Origin: Planctomycetota bacterium
GTDB taxonomy: Bacteria > Planctomycetota > UBA1135 > GCA-002686595
DNA: 64,000 nucleotides
Direction of reading: 5' to 3'
Assembly (NCBI GenBank): GCA_022446815.1
Contig: JAKVCD010000018.1
Coordinates: 1-64,000 of the forward strand
Position 1 is the stretch's first letter. Each line of letters starts with the position of its first letter. The position numbers and the translations under genes are program-made. The notes below the pieces were generated by a model. The model did no database searches. It was not told the DNA's origin and saw nothing but the letters and a program-made list of their open reading frames with translations. Below, piece by piece: positions 1-9,800 of the stretch.

Positions 1-75
1 GGCCGCATTCAGCAGTACGCATCCTTCGCTGTCGCAGGGGGCCTGGCCGTCGCCGCCTGGCTGCTCCTCGGCTGA
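1..75 (+). CDS. nuoL: NADH-quinone oxidoreductase subunit L, C-terminal end (partial)
   Basis: The window opens inside a reading frame whose last residues run GRIQQYASF and then a hydrophobic stretch ending WLLLG before a TGA at 73-75. NuoL proteins typically end with a G-R-[VI]-Q-Q-Y motif followed by one last transmembrane helix, and this fits. NuoM starts 33 bases downstream, the usual nuoL-nuoM-nuoN order. The subunit is one of the antiporter-like proton-pumping modules of complex I in the inner membrane. Only 24 codons are present, so identification rests on the terminal motif and on context. Confidence 0.8.
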   Translation, partial: GRIQQYASFAVAGGLAVAAWLLLG

Positions 76-108
76 CCCCGACCCCCGACAAAGCCCCAGC
101 ACTCAAAC

Positions 109-1683
109 ATGGAACTCCAAGCCAGCTACCCCGAAGGAGTCTTCTCGAACCTCCTCTCGTGGATCGTCTTCCTCCCGATGATCGGGATGGCGATCATCCT
201 TTGCCTGCCGAAGGACGCGATGGAGACGGTGAAGAAGGTCTCCCTGGTCTTCACGGGCATCCCGCTCGTCCTCGCGACCTACCTCTACTTCGGAGTGTTC
301 GACAAGAGCACCAGCGCCCTGCAGCTCGTCGAGCGATTTGACTGGATCAGCCTCGGCGCGGGCGAGAACCCCATCCAGTACTTCGTCGGAGTGGACGGCA
401 TCAGCCTGCCCCTCGTGTGGCTGACGACGCTCCTGCTCTTCATCGGCGTCCCCGCGAGCTACAGCATCAAGAACGCGAGCAAGTCTTACTACGCGCTGCT
501 CCTCTTGCTCGAGGTGGGCATCCTCGGCGTCTTCGTCTCGCTGGACTACTTCCTCTTCTACGTCTTCTGGGAGATCATGCTCCTGCCGATGTACTTCCTC
601 ATCGGCATCTGGGGCGGACCGCGTCGCGAGTACGCCGCGATCAAGTTCTTCCTCTACACGCTCGCGGGCTCGGTCCTGATGCTCGTGGCGGTCGTCGCCC
701 TGCGCATCGACAGCGGCACCTTCTCGATCCCGGACCTCATCAGCCTCGCCCAGGCCGGCGAGCTCACTGGCGCGAGCCTGCCCTTCGGCGGCGAGCTGCT
801 CGGGATGAAGTTCACGACCTGGGTCTTCTGGTTCCTCTTCATCTCCTTCGCGATCAAGGTGCCGGTCTTCCCCTTCCACACCTGGCTCCCGGACGCCCAC
901 GTCCAGGCCCCGACCCCGATCTCGGTCATCCTGGCTGGCATCCTCCTGAAGCTCGGTGGCTACGGGATGCTGCGGGCCTGCTTCCCGATCGTCCCGGACG
1001 CCTTCAATGAGTTCGCCTACGCCCTCGCGGTGCTCGGCGTCATCTCCATCGTCTACGGCGCCTTCGTGGCACTTGGGCAGTCGGACTTCAAGCGCATGGT
1101 CGCCTACTCCTCAGTCAGCCACATGGGCTACGTGCTCCTCGGCATGGCCGCGCTCACTGAGTGGGGGATGAACGGCGCCGCTTTGCAGATGTTCAACCAC
1201 GGCACAAGCTCGGCAGCCCTCTTCCTCATCGTGGGCGTCATCTACGACCGCGCCCACCACCGAGACTTGAACGGCTTCGGCGGCATGAGCCAGCAGATGC
1301 CGGTGTACTGGGGGCTCACGACGATCGGCTTCTTCGCCGCGCTCGGCCTTCCGGGCATGGCGGGCTTCATCTCTGAGGCCATGACCCTCGTCGGCGCCTA
1401 CTCCTCCGCCAACCCGGACTTCCGCGTCCTGGTTGTCATCAGCGTGCTCGGCATCGTCATCACGGCGGCCTTCCTCCTGTGGGCCATGCAGCGCGTCTTC
1501 CTCGGCACCCTGAACGAGAAGTACGCGAGCTTCCCGGACATCGACAAGCGCGAGATCTTCTGCCAGGCGCCGCTCCTGTTCCTCTGCATCGTGCTCGGGA
1601 TCTTCCCCTTCTACCTCCTCGACTGGATGGAGCCCTCAATCTCCAACCTGGTCGAGATCCTCACCATCGCCTCGAACGGCTAA
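109..1683 (+). CDS. nuoM: NADH-quinone oxidoreductase subunit M
   Basis: This is a 524-residue polytopic membrane protein of the antiporter-like family of complex I, which pumps protons as NADH reduces quinone. Hydrophobic helices fill the whole length. The key residues are in place: Glu155 in the VFWEIMLLPMYF motif of helix 5, and Lys250 in the segment AIKVPVFPFHTWLPDAH, which are the conserved charged residues of the proton channel. The length is normal for NuoM. It sits between the nuoL tail and nuoN, three bases before the nuoN start, so the three are surely one operon. The ATG at 109 has no obvious Shine-Dalgarno sequence. Confidence 0.97.
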   Translation: MELQASYPEGVFSNLLSWIVFLPMIGMAIILCLPKDAMETVKKVSLVFTGIPLVLATYLYFGVFDKSTSALQLVERFDWISLGAGENPIQYFVGVDGISLPLVWLTTLLLFIGVPASYSIKNASKSYYALLLLLEVGILGVFVSLDYFLFYVFWEIMLLPMYFLIGIWGGPRREYAAIKFFLYTLAGSVLMLVAVVALRIDSGTFSIPDLISLAQAGELTGASLPFGGELLGMKFTTWVFWFLFISFAIKVPVFPFHTWLPDAHVQAPTPISVILAGILLKLGGYGMLRACFPIVPDAFNEFAYALAVLGVISIVYGAFVALGQSDFKRMVAYSSVSHMGYVLLGMAALTEWGMNGAALQMFNHGTSSAALFLIVGVIYDRAHHRDLNGFGGMSQQMPVYWGLTTIGFFAALGLPGMAGFISEAMTLVGAYSSANPDFRVLVVISVLGIVITAAFLLWAMQRVFLGTLNEKYASFPDIDKREIFCQAPLLFLCIVLGIFPFYLLDWMEPSISNLVEILTIASNG

Positions 1684-1686
1684 ACC

Positions 1687-3174
1687 TTGGACGCAGCCGC
1701 ACAAAGCTACTCGGCGCAGCTCGCCGCCATCGCCCCGGAGCTCACCCTCCTGGGCGTGGCCCTCGTCGTGCTCGTCGCAGACCTCTGGACTAAGGGCAAG
1801 GACGGCAAGCTCCTCGCTTGGCTCTCCGTCGCGGGCCTCGTCCTTGTAGGAGCCCTCCTCTACGGACAGAGCGGCGAGCCGAAGACGGTCTTTGCGATGG
1901 TCGACATTGACCAGTTCGGCCGCTTCTTCAAGCTCTTCACGGTGGCCTCGCTCGTCGTCGTCATGGGCCTTGTCGTGAACGACCGTCAGCAGCGCCTCGA
2001 CGACGTAGGGGAGTATTTCTTCCTCCTCCTGAGCGCGGGCTTGGGCGTGTTCTTCATGGTGAGCACGACGAACTTGCTGCTCCTCATGCTGGGTCTAGAG
2101 CTCTTGAGTTTGTGCTCATACGCGCTCGCTGGCTTCCACAAGGGCAACATGACGTCGGCTGAGGCCTCGATGAAGTACGTGGTCTTTGGCGGACTCTCTG
2201 CCGGGATCATGCTCTACGGCATCAGCCTGATGTATGGCCTGACAGGCACCCTCGACCTCGTCGAGATGAGCAACTCTGCAACCCTCGCAGCTCAGCTCTC
2301 TGAGAGCCCTGTGCCGGTCGCCGTCGCGATCGTCCTCGTCATCGCAGGCTTTGCCTACAAGATCTCAGCGGTCCCCTTCCACTTCTGGACGCCCGACGTC
2401 TACGAGGGTGCGCCCACCCCGGTCACGACCTTCCTCGCTGTGGCCTCCAAGGCAGCTGGTTTTGGCGCGCTCCTGCGCTTCCTCGGCGCGATGTTCATGA
2501 CGGAGGGCGTGAACGAGGTGATCGCCGAGTACGGGAAGTCGATCGGCGCGCTCTTGGCGCTCATCGCCGCCGTCACTATGACGATGGGTAACCTCTCCGC
2601 GCTCAAGCAGTCGAGCTTGAAGCGGATGTTGGCCTACTCCTCGATCGCGCACGCCGGCTATGTCTTGATCGGAGCGGCGGCTATGACCGCCGCCGGCTTC
2701 GAGGCTGCCATGTGGTACCTCGCGGCCTACTACTTCATGAACCTCGGCGCCTTCGCCGTGGTGCTCTACTTCGAGGCCGTCACCGGGTCAGACAAGCTTG
2801 AGAACCTGAAGGGCCTAGGCCCGAAGTACCCGATGGTCTCTGTGGCTATGGTCGCGCTCCTCGTGAGCCTGACTGGCCTCCCGCCGACGGTGGGCTTCTA
2901 CGGGAAGTACCTGCTCTTCGTCGAGGGCGTTGACGCGGGCCTGATGTGGCTCGTAGTCGTCGCTGCGCTGAACAGCGTCGTGAGCCTCTTCTACTACTTC
3001 CGTGTCGCGAAGGCCCTGTTCCTTGAGCAGGGAGAGGACGCCCCCACGGTGCTCTGCAGCCGTAACCTCTCGACCCTGATCCTCCTCCTCGGAGCGGGCT
3101 CGGTGTACTTCTTCTTCGCACCCGACGCCATCCAGGTCTGGGCAGCAGCCAGCCTGGACATGCTCGGCGGTTGA
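1687..3174 (+). CDS. nuoN: NADH-quinone oxidoreductase subunit N
   Basis: This is a 495-residue polytopic membrane protein and the third antiporter-like subunit of complex I. The diagnostic segment YKISAVPFHFWTPDVYEGAP, with the channel Lys and the P-F-H-x-W motif, is present, followed by the TMTMGNLSALKQSSLKRMLAYSSIAH region typical of NuoN in shortened form. The start is a TTG at 1687, three bases after the nuoM stop; no ATG lies near it, so translational coupling to nuoM is likely. Nothing looks damaged. It is the last complex I gene, and an amidase gene starts 7 bases after its stop. Confidence 0.96.
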   Translation: MDAAAQSYSAQLAAIAPELTLLGVALVVLVADLWTKGKDGKLLAWLSVAGLVLVGALLYGQSGEPKTVFAMVDIDQFGRFFKLFTVASLVVVMGLVVNDRQQRLDDVGEYFFLLLSAGLGVFFMVSTTNLLLLMLGLELLSLCSYALAGFHKGNMTSAEASMKYVVFGGLSAGIMLYGISLMYGLTGTLDLVEMSNSATLAAQLSESPVPVAVAIVLVIAGFAYKISAVPFHFWTPDVYEGAPTPVTTFLAVASKAAGFGALLRFLGAMFMTEGVNEVIAEYGKSIGALLALIAAVTMTMGNLSALKQSSLKRMLAYSSIAHAGYVLIGAAAMTAAGFEAAMWYLAAYYFMNLGAFAVVLYFEAVTGSDKLENLKGLGPKYPMVSVAMVALLVSLTGLPPTVGFYGKYLLFVEGVDAGLMWLVVVAALNSVVSLFYYFRVAKALFLEQGEDAPTVLCSRNLSTLILLLGAGSVYFFFAPDAIQVWAAASLDMLGG

Positions 3175-3181
3175 GGGCCAC

Positions 3182-4003
3182 GTGCCCCGCGTCGCGCTCA
3201 TTCAGCAGGCTGCGACGGCAGATCGCGCAGCGAACCTGGCTCGAGGTTTGGCAGCGCTGGATGAGGCCGCGCGAGGCGGCGCAGAATTGGCCTGCTTCGC
3301 AGAGCTAGCCTTCGAACCCTTCTACCCTCAGCGTCCCGCAGAGGGGGACGTGCGCGCCCTCGCAGAAGAGGTGCCGGGCCCGACGACGGACGCGCTCTCT
3401 CTGAAGGCGAAGAAGCTCGGCCTCGTGGTCGTCGCCAACCTCTACGAACGGGATGGAGACGAGGCCTATGACACCTCGCCCGTCATCGACGCGGACGGGA
3501 GCCTCCTAGGGAAGACGCGCATGATCCACATCACGGAGTACGCCTGCTTTCACGAGCAGGGGTATTACACCCCTGGTGACCTCGGCCTCCCTGTCTACGA
3601 GACCGCCGCAGGCCGCGTGGGCGTCGCCATCTGCTACGACCGGCACTATCCGGAGGTGATGCGCGCCCTCGCGCTAGCCGGCGCACAGCTCGTTTGCGTG
3701 CCCCAGGCGGGAGCTGTGGGGGAGTGGCCTGAGGGGCTCTATGAGGCTGAGCTCTCTGTGGCCTCCTTCCAGAACGGCTACTTCACCGCCCTAGCGAACC
3801 GCGTCGGCGCAGAGGACTGTCTCACCTTCGCCGGCGAGTCCTTCGTCTGCGCCCCAGATGGCCGTGTCCTAGCCCGTTCACCGAGCGGAGAGGACCACAT
3901 CCTCTTTTGCGACCTCGACTATGAAGAGGTCGAGCGCTCTCATGCACAGACCCTCTTCCTGCGCGACCGCAGGCCAGAGCTTTATGGTGGGTGGCTCGCC
4001 TGA
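3182..4003 (+). CDS. Nitrilase-superfamily carbon-nitrogen hydrolase
   Basis: This 273-residue protein has the full Glu-Lys-Cys triad of the nitrilase fold: Glu41 in CFAELAFEPFYP, Lys111 in LLGKTRM and Cys151 in AICYDRHYPE. That Cys motif and the length are closest to the N-carbamoylputrescine amidase and beta-ureidopropionase branch, which split an N-carbamoyl group into amine, CO2 and ammonia. The true substrate cannot be told from sequence. It starts with GTG 7 bases after nuoN, so it may be read through from the complex I operon. Its stop is only 4 bases from the stop of the convergent methyltransferase gene, and the 10-base palindrome TGAGCGCTCA (4001-4010) contains both stop codons. Confidence 0.85.
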   Translation: MPRVALIQQAATADRAANLARGLAALDEAARGGAELACFAELAFEPFYPQRPAEGDVRALAEEVPGPTTDALSLKAKKLGLVVVANLYERDGDEAYDTSPVIDADGSLLGKTRMIHITEYACFHEQGYYTPGDLGLPVYETAAGRVGVAICYDRHYPEVMRALALAGAQLVCVPQAGAVGEWPEGLYEAELSVASFQNGYFTALANRVGAEDCLTFAGESFVCAPDGRVLARSPSGEDHILFCDLDYEEVERSHAQTLFLRDRRPELYGGWLA

Positions 4004-4007
4004 GCGC

Positions 4008-4691
4008 TCAGCGCACAGCGTGGATCCAGAGGGACCCCTGCTCGAAGAACGCGGCCCTCGCGGCGAAGTCTGGGTAAGTGTCGCTCGGAGTGAAGTCGGC
4101 CTCATCACCCGGGCCGCGGGTGTCGATGACGCGGCTCGTCTTCACCTCGGAGAAGCCCGCGTCTGTGAAGAGCTGAGCCCATGCTGACTCGGAGAGGACC
4201 TGCAGGCTGAGCCCGAGGGAGTCCCCCCAGTGGTGCGTGGCGGTGCGCTCCTCGTAGCAGTCGATGACGATGTCCGCAGTGCCGCCCTCTTTGAGGAGGC
4301 GGTGCATCTCGGCGATGACCTTCGCAGGGTCGCTGGAGTAGTAGAGGGCCTCCATGCTGAAGACGCGTTGGAACTTGCCGTCAGGGAAGTCCAGCTCTTC
4401 GAAGGTGCTCCGCTCGTAGCGCGCGCGGATCGTGAAGGAGTGCAACTCCTCAGCCTTGCCGATCATCTCGGCAGACGCGTCGACGCCGACGGCTTGGGCT
4501 CCGGGCGCTTTCTGCGCGAGGATGCGGGTCGCCCAGCCGTTACCGCAGCCAAGGTCCAAGATCTGATCGCCAGGGCGGATGTCCATGGTCTCTATGACCT
4601 GAGCCACGACGTCGGAGTGTCCCTCCTCCATCCCGGCGTCCTTACCGTCACGGGCCCACTGATCGAAGACTTCTGCTGCGGGGTTGGTCAT
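4008..4691 (-). CDS. Class I SAM-dependent methyltransferase
   Basis: This is a 227-residue Rossmann-fold methyltransferase. Motif I is ILDLGCGNGWATRIL, the acidic residue of motif II is in AVGVDASAEMI, and a later segment FSMEALYYS matches motif IV. It resembles the UbiE/Methyltransf_11 group; the substrate is unknown. Its ATG overlaps the stop of the upstream glycosyltransferase by four bases (ATGA), so the two are translationally coupled. That pairing suggests modification of a glycan or glycolipid, but this is inference from context only. Confidence 0.8.
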   Translation of the reverse strand: MTNPAAEVFDQWARDGKDAGMEEGHSDVVAQVIETMDIRPGDQILDLGCGNGWATRILAQKAPGAQAVGVDASAEMIGKAEELHSFTIRARYERSTFEELDFPDGKFQRVFSMEALYYSSDPAKVIAEMHRLLKEGGTADIVIDCYEERTATHHWGDSLGLSLQVLSESAWAQLFTDAGFSEVKTSRVIDTRGPGDEADFTPSDTYPDFAARAAFFEQGSLWIHAVR

Positions 4692-5875
4692 CTCTTGTTG
4701 TCTCTCATGATGCGCTCGATGGCGCGGTCCAGCTCGTCGTAGTTCGTCTCCCAGGAGCGAGTCTCTTCCATGAGCTGTCGCGCTGACCTCCCGAGCTGGC
4801 TGGCGCGCTCAGGTGAGTCGAGCAGGTTAGCGACCTCCGTGGCAAATGTGGTGGCCTCGTCTGCGAGGAGGAAGTGATCTCCAGGGGTGGCCTCAGTGCC
4901 TTGGGAGGCCGGGGTTGTGGCGACCACGCCGAGGCCGCAGGCCATGGCCTCCAAGACCTTGTTCTGGACGCCTCGAGCGATTCGCAGCGGGCAGATCGCG
5001 ACAGACGCCCGCTGGAGCCACTCTGCTGTGGAGTCCACTCGACCGGTGACGGTTACGTGTGGTGAGGCGGCGAGAGCCTCTACCTCTGCGGTCGGTCGCG
5101 CGCCCACGATGGAGAGGTGTGCGTCGGGATGGCGGTGGTGGATGAGGGGCATCACCTCCTTCACGAACCACTCACAGCCCTCGGAGTTGGGGAAGTAGTC
5201 CATGACGCCAGTGAAGACGAGGTGCCCGGGCTCGGCGCGCTCTGGCGCAGGGTGGAAGTGCTCGAGGTCGACGCCGTTTCGGATCACGCAGTTTGCGGGA
5301 CCTGGGATCTCGCGCTCAAAGATCTCCTTCTCCAGCGGAGTGACGAGGACGGTCTCCTCGGAGGCGGCTGCGAGCTCTCGCTCAAAGGCGAAGAGCGTGC
5401 GCGCCTCGCGCTTGTAGACCCAACTCATGGGGAAGGACTTCACCTCTGAGTACTGCCGCCACTTGTCGCTGTCGAGTTCGCCCATGAAGACGAGCTTCGG
5501 GAGCGCTGGGTGGGGGAGCAGGAAGGCGCCCATAGATGAGGAGAAGGCGACAGCGAAGTCTGTCTCTGAGACGCGCCGGTCCACCTCTGCCTGAAGGTCT
5601 TTCGAGCCGTAGACGCCGAGCGTCAGAGGCTTCCTGCCCAAGAGGAGAGGGAGCGCAGCGAGCTTCTTCGCGCGCTCGTCGTGGTCGATGGTCACGACCT
5701 CGAAGCCCTTGGCGCGCAGAGCCTCCGCGCCGCCCTCGTCAGCCTGGTCGTGACTGAAGGCGATGATCGTGACCTCGTGGCTGCGCGAGAGGCGCTCCAC
5801 CATGTGCCAAGAGGTGATCTTGTCACCGCGGTCGGGCGGGAAGGGGACCCGCTGGGAGAGGAAGAGGGCTTTCAA
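4688..5875 (-). CDS. Glycosyltransferase, TIGR03087-like (exopolysaccharide/exosortase-associated type)
   Basis: This 395-residue GT-B fold glycosyltransferase begins MKALFLSQRVPFPPDRGDK, the opening typical of the TIGR03087 group often found with exosortase and exopolysaccharide loci. The C-terminal half holds the GT4-type segments VFTGVMDYFPN, HLSIVGARP and, near residue 320, GVQNKVLEAMACGLGVVATT, which contains the donor-binding Glu. The start is TTG with a TACTCT box 9 bases before it and no Shine-Dalgarno sequence. It follows the prmA-like gene by 34 bases and overlaps the downstream methyltransferase by four bases. It probably adds a sugar to a surface polymer; donor and acceptor are unknown. 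No exosortase lies in the window. Confidence 0.82.
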   Translation of the reverse strand: MKALFLSQRVPFPPDRGDKITSWHMVERLSRSHEVTIIAFSHDQADEGGAEALRAKGFEVVTIDHDERAKKLAALPLLLGRKPLTLGVYGSKDLQAEVDRRVSETDFAVAFSSSMGAFLLPHPALPKLVFMGELDSDKWRQYSEVKSFPMSWVYKREARTLFAFERELAAASEETVLVTPLEKEIFEREIPGPANCVIRNGVDLEHFHPAPERAEPGHLVFTGVMDYFPNSEGCEWFVKEVMPLIHHRHPDAHLSIVGARPTAEVEALAASPHVTVTGRVDSTAEWLQRASVAICPLRIARGVQNKVLEAMACGLGVVATTPASQGTEATPGDHFLLADEATTFATEVANLLDSPERASQLGRSARQLMEETRSWETNYDELDRAIERIMRDNKR

Positions 5876-5909
5876 GGCAGGGGAAGAGTACCCCGCCGAG
5901 GCCGCCGGT

Positions 5910-6812
5910 TCAGCGACGCTCCAAGATGAGGCAGCGCCAGACCCCGCGGGCCCGGCGCGCGGTCACGCTGAGGCCCACCTCGGACATCGCCTGTGTGACG
6001 GCCTCCTCACGGCTGGCGTTGAGGCCTGAGACGCATAGCCAGCCCTCTGGGGCCAGAGCGGCCTCGAGCTCGCTAGCGTGAGAGAGGAGGAGGTCTGAGT
6101 AGAGGTTGGCTAGGACGACCTCGTATGGAGGGGAGAGCTCGCTCAAGCGGCTGAAGTCTCCCTCGAGGAAGGTCACTCCCGCGCCCACGCCGTTCCGCTC
6201 TGCGAGGTCCGTCGCGACAGCAGCCGAGCCCTCGTCGATGTCGAAGCCAGCGGCCTCTCTGGCGCCTAAGAGGCGCGCTGCGACCGCGAGGATCCCTGTG
6301 CCGGATCCGCAATCCAGGACGCGCTCGCCGCCCCTCAGGCGCTCCTGGAGGAAGGAGAGGATCATACGGGTCGTGGCGTGGCGCCCCGTGCCGAAGACGC
6401 CGCCGGGCTCGAGCTCCATGCGCACGTCACCGGGGCGCAGGGCCGCCTCGGTCCAAGGCGCGACGACGGCGAGCTTGCCGCAGCGGAACGGGCGCCAGAC
6501 CTTCTTCCAGCTCTTCGCGTAGTCCTCGGGTGGGAGCTCGCGGAAGGAGAGCTCGACGGCTCGCAGCTCCTCGTCGATCTCTCCTAGGGAGGCCACGGCT
6601 TCGCAGAGGGCCTCGCGCCGCTCTGGTGAGTCGGCTCTGGCTCTGAAGTGGGAGCGCACAAGGGACATCCCCAGCGGGAGCGGCGCGGGGTTCGGCGCGC
6701 TCGATCCTTCGCGTGCGCCCTGACAGCCTGCGCCGCTCAGGATCCCAGCGACCAGCTCCTCCCAGCCATGCGGAACCAGCGCCCGCACCTCGACCCAGGC
6801 CTCGGCGCTCAA
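5910..6812 (-). CDS. prmA: PrmA-like ribosomal protein L11 methyltransferase
   Basis: This is a class I SAM methyltransferase of about 300 residues. The motif VLDCGSGTGILAVAARLLGA and, before it, a G-x-F-G-T-G-R-H-A-T-T motif are the hallmarks of PrmA, which trimethylates ribosomal protein L11. The substrate-site NxxY/F motif appears as VLANLYSDLLL. I prefer the TTG at 6810-6812 over an upstream start: it overlaps the stop of the helicase gene (TTGA) and has GAGGAG 8 bases upstream, whereas the longer version would overlap the helicase by about 50 bases. The N-terminal domain is divergent, so a related protein methyltransferase is possible. Confidence 0.75.
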   Translation of the reverse strand: MSAEAWVEVRALVPHGWEELVAGILSGAGCQGAREGSSAPNPAPLPLGMSLVRSHFRARADSPERREALCEAVASLGEIDEELRAVELSFRELPPEDYAKSWKKVWRPFRCGKLAVVAPWTEAALRPGDVRMELEPGGVFGTGRHATTRMILSFLQERLRGGERVLDCGSGTGILAVAARLLGAREAAGFDIDEGSAAVATDLAERNGVGAGVTFLEGDFSRLSELSPPYEVVLANLYSDLLLSHASELEAALAPEGWLCVSGLNASREEAVTQAMSEVGLSVTARRARGVWRCLILERR

Positions 6813-9800
6813 GAGTTGGGCTCCTCGTGCGCCCAGGGCAGCACCTCCTCCGACCAAGACTCTGACTCATCCGTCGCTTGGTGGAGGTCTTGCGGGAAGG
6901 GGACGAGCACGTCGTCAGGCTCCTCCGCGCTGGGTTGAAAGTTGGCGAAGGAGAGGCTCTGGCCGCGACGCTCGACGTCCGCCAACAGCTCCATATGAGC
7001 GAGGCTCTCGCGCAGGCAGCGGTCCGTGTCTGCGCGGATGAAGCGCGCGAGGCCGTCGGGGTCTTCGTCCGTAAACTCGTTGTGGATCGGGAGCTCCTTC
7101 TGAAAGATCCGCTGCCGCGGGTTGAGGATGCGCGGGTCTAGGATGTGAACGACGCCCCTGTCGCTCTCGCGGCGCATCAAGCGACCGAAGCCTTGCCGGA
7201 ACTTAGAGAGCGCGCGCGGCATGTAGATCTTCTTCCACTGCTCGCCCTGGGAGAGCGCGGCGCACTGCGCGTGGTGATAGCGGTCCGGCACGCCGAAGGG
7301 GAGCTTCGTGATGACGAGGTGCTCGAGGGTCTCGCCGGGGAAGTCGGCGCCGTACCAGAAGGTGTCCACGCCTAAGAGGACGGAGTCGGTGGTCCGGCGG
7401 AATAGCTCTGAGAGCTCCTCTTTCCCGACGCCTTCCATCCCTTGATACCAGAGCGGGATGGCGCGGGCGCGGAAGAAGCCTTCGAGCTCTGCGCCCACTT
7501 TCTTCACGTGCTCAGCGTTGGTGAAGAGCGCGAGGATCCTGCCGCGAGTGCGTTCGCCGAGGTAGGCGATGTAGCGACGGACGTGGGAGAGATGCGCGGC
7601 GAGGTCTCGAGGGTTGGGGACGTCCTTGGGGGCGCAGACGAGCACGCGCTCGTAGTCGAAGGCCTCGGGCGAGCGGTGGGTGTGTACGCGGGCGAGGGGC
7701 GCCCCTCCGCCCTCCTCAGTCGTGGTCTCTGCATGATCCAAGCCGAGGTAGAAGCGCGCGCAGTCAAAGCCCCCCTTCAGCCAAGTGGTGGCAGAGACGA
7801 AGACGGCTGTAGCTAGGCTCGGGTAGTAGTGCTCGCCGAGGAGCTCGTTGGGGAGCAGCACGCGAGCGGCGAGCTCGACGTCACCATTGCTCGCCTCCGC
7901 CGCGTCGTAGAAGCGGGCCTCGTGAAAGTTGGGCGAGCCTTCGGTGGTGGGGATCCAGGCGGCGACCGCGCCGCGCGCGTCGACGATGTCCACCCTCAAG
8001 AGGTCTAGCCTGCGGCGCAGGCGCGCGGACTTCGCTCCGGCGACCCCGTCGAGGTGTTCGGAGAGCTCACAGATGGTGCTCTCGATCGCAGAGAGCCCGT
8101 TGTTCATCCCATCGCGTGCTCTGATGAGTCCCGCCGCGTCACCGTTATTCACGAACTCGCGCATGAGCGAGTGGCAGTCGCGCTCCTCCCGCTCACGCTC
8201 AGCCTCAGTCTTCCACTTCAGGAATTCCTCGACGGCGCGCGTGAGGAGTGAGAGGAGCGCGCGCGCGTCTGCGACCTCGCCGACGCCTTGAGCCGCGGTC
8301 TTGCGCGCTTTAGACCCAGCCCGCGCGACCCTCGCAGCGCGGTCGAAGACCCCGCGTCCGCCGCTCGCGCTCGAGAGGCGCTCAAAGAGGCGCTCTATTC
8401 CGCGCAGGCTGATCCCGTGGCCGAAGACCGAGTCGGCTTGGTCGTGGAGGTGTTCGCACTCGTCAAAGACAAGGTGGGCGGCGAAGTTCGGGTTGGTGAG
8501 AGCGAAGGCCTGGTTGGTGATCACCACGTGGCTGCGCTCAGCGCGTGCGCGGGAGACGTGCGAGGCGCAGGTGCGGCGGTCCTCTTTGAAGCGGCAGCAG
8601 CCAGAGCGGGCGCGCACGCGGTCTCGCAGTGAGCGATCTGCTCGCTGCCAATCCTTGCGGTTGGAGGTGGGCAGGGGAGCGGTCTGAGGGAGGCGATCGA
8701 GGTCGCCTTCGTTGTCTACGGCAGAGAAGAGGAGGAAGCGCGTCCACGTCAACCACTCGGCGCCGCTCGCCTCTTCGGCGGGGCTCTGCAAGCGGGCTGA
8801 GCGCCAACAGACGTAGTTCTCTCGGCCCTTCAGGAGCGCGACGCGTAGGTCTTCCTCTAGGCCTGCGCGTCGTAAGGCGGCGAGGGCGCGCGGGACGTCA
8901 GAGTCGAAGGCCTGCTCTTGGAGGGCACGGGTGTAGGTCGCGACCGCTGAGCGCATCTTATGTCGGTGGGACCAGAGGAGCAGGGGGACGAGATAAGCGA
9001 TGGTCTTTCCCGTGCCCGTCGGCGCGTGGACGAGCAGGAGCTCCGCAGGGCCACCCTCTTCGGCTCGCTCGATGCCCAAGGTACCAGCCACCTCCCGCGC
9101 GACGTCGTGCTGTGCCGGTCGATAGCCCTCGTCCGGCTCTACCCCGAAGATCGCGGAGAGGTGCACTTGGAAGATGTCGTCGAGGCGCTCTAGGTCCTCT
9201 GGCGGAAAAGAGAGCTCTCCCTCAGGCTTCGCAGGCAGCGGCTTGTGCTTCATCCATGCGTCGCCCTCTGCGGCCCAGCGCGGCTCGAGCATGTGAGCGA
9301 GGTCATCCCAGTCGATGTCTAGCGCGAGGGCGCGGCTCATGGCGCCAGATGGGAGCTCTGGTCCGAGGGGGAGGTTACCAGCTGCGCTCTCTCTGAAGTG
9401 GCCGGGCCGCTCGACGAGCCGTAGGGTGCGAGCGAGGCAGCGCGCGGCCTCAGGGTCACTGCCAGCGAGGCCCTCCCAAGCGCGGGTGTAGCCGTGGGCG
9501 GCGACAGCTAAGACGCCCTCTGTGCAGGCGAAGTAGCGACGGAGCAGCTCTGTGAGGGCGGCCTGGACGTCCTCTGGGAGGACCGCGCGGGCCGAGGCGC
9601 GCTCTCCGGCTTGCGGTGGGAGGAGGTCATGCACGAGCTCTGCGCGCCGGTTCGCTAGGCGCCCGGGTAAGAGCAGGGCTGCAGTGTCAGAGATGCCGAC
9701 GACTCCTAGCGAGCTGTCAGGATCTCCCGAGAGGTGCGCTGTCCAAGCCTCAAATTCTGCGCGGTCAGCGACGACGACAGTGTCCTCGCCGATGAAGTTC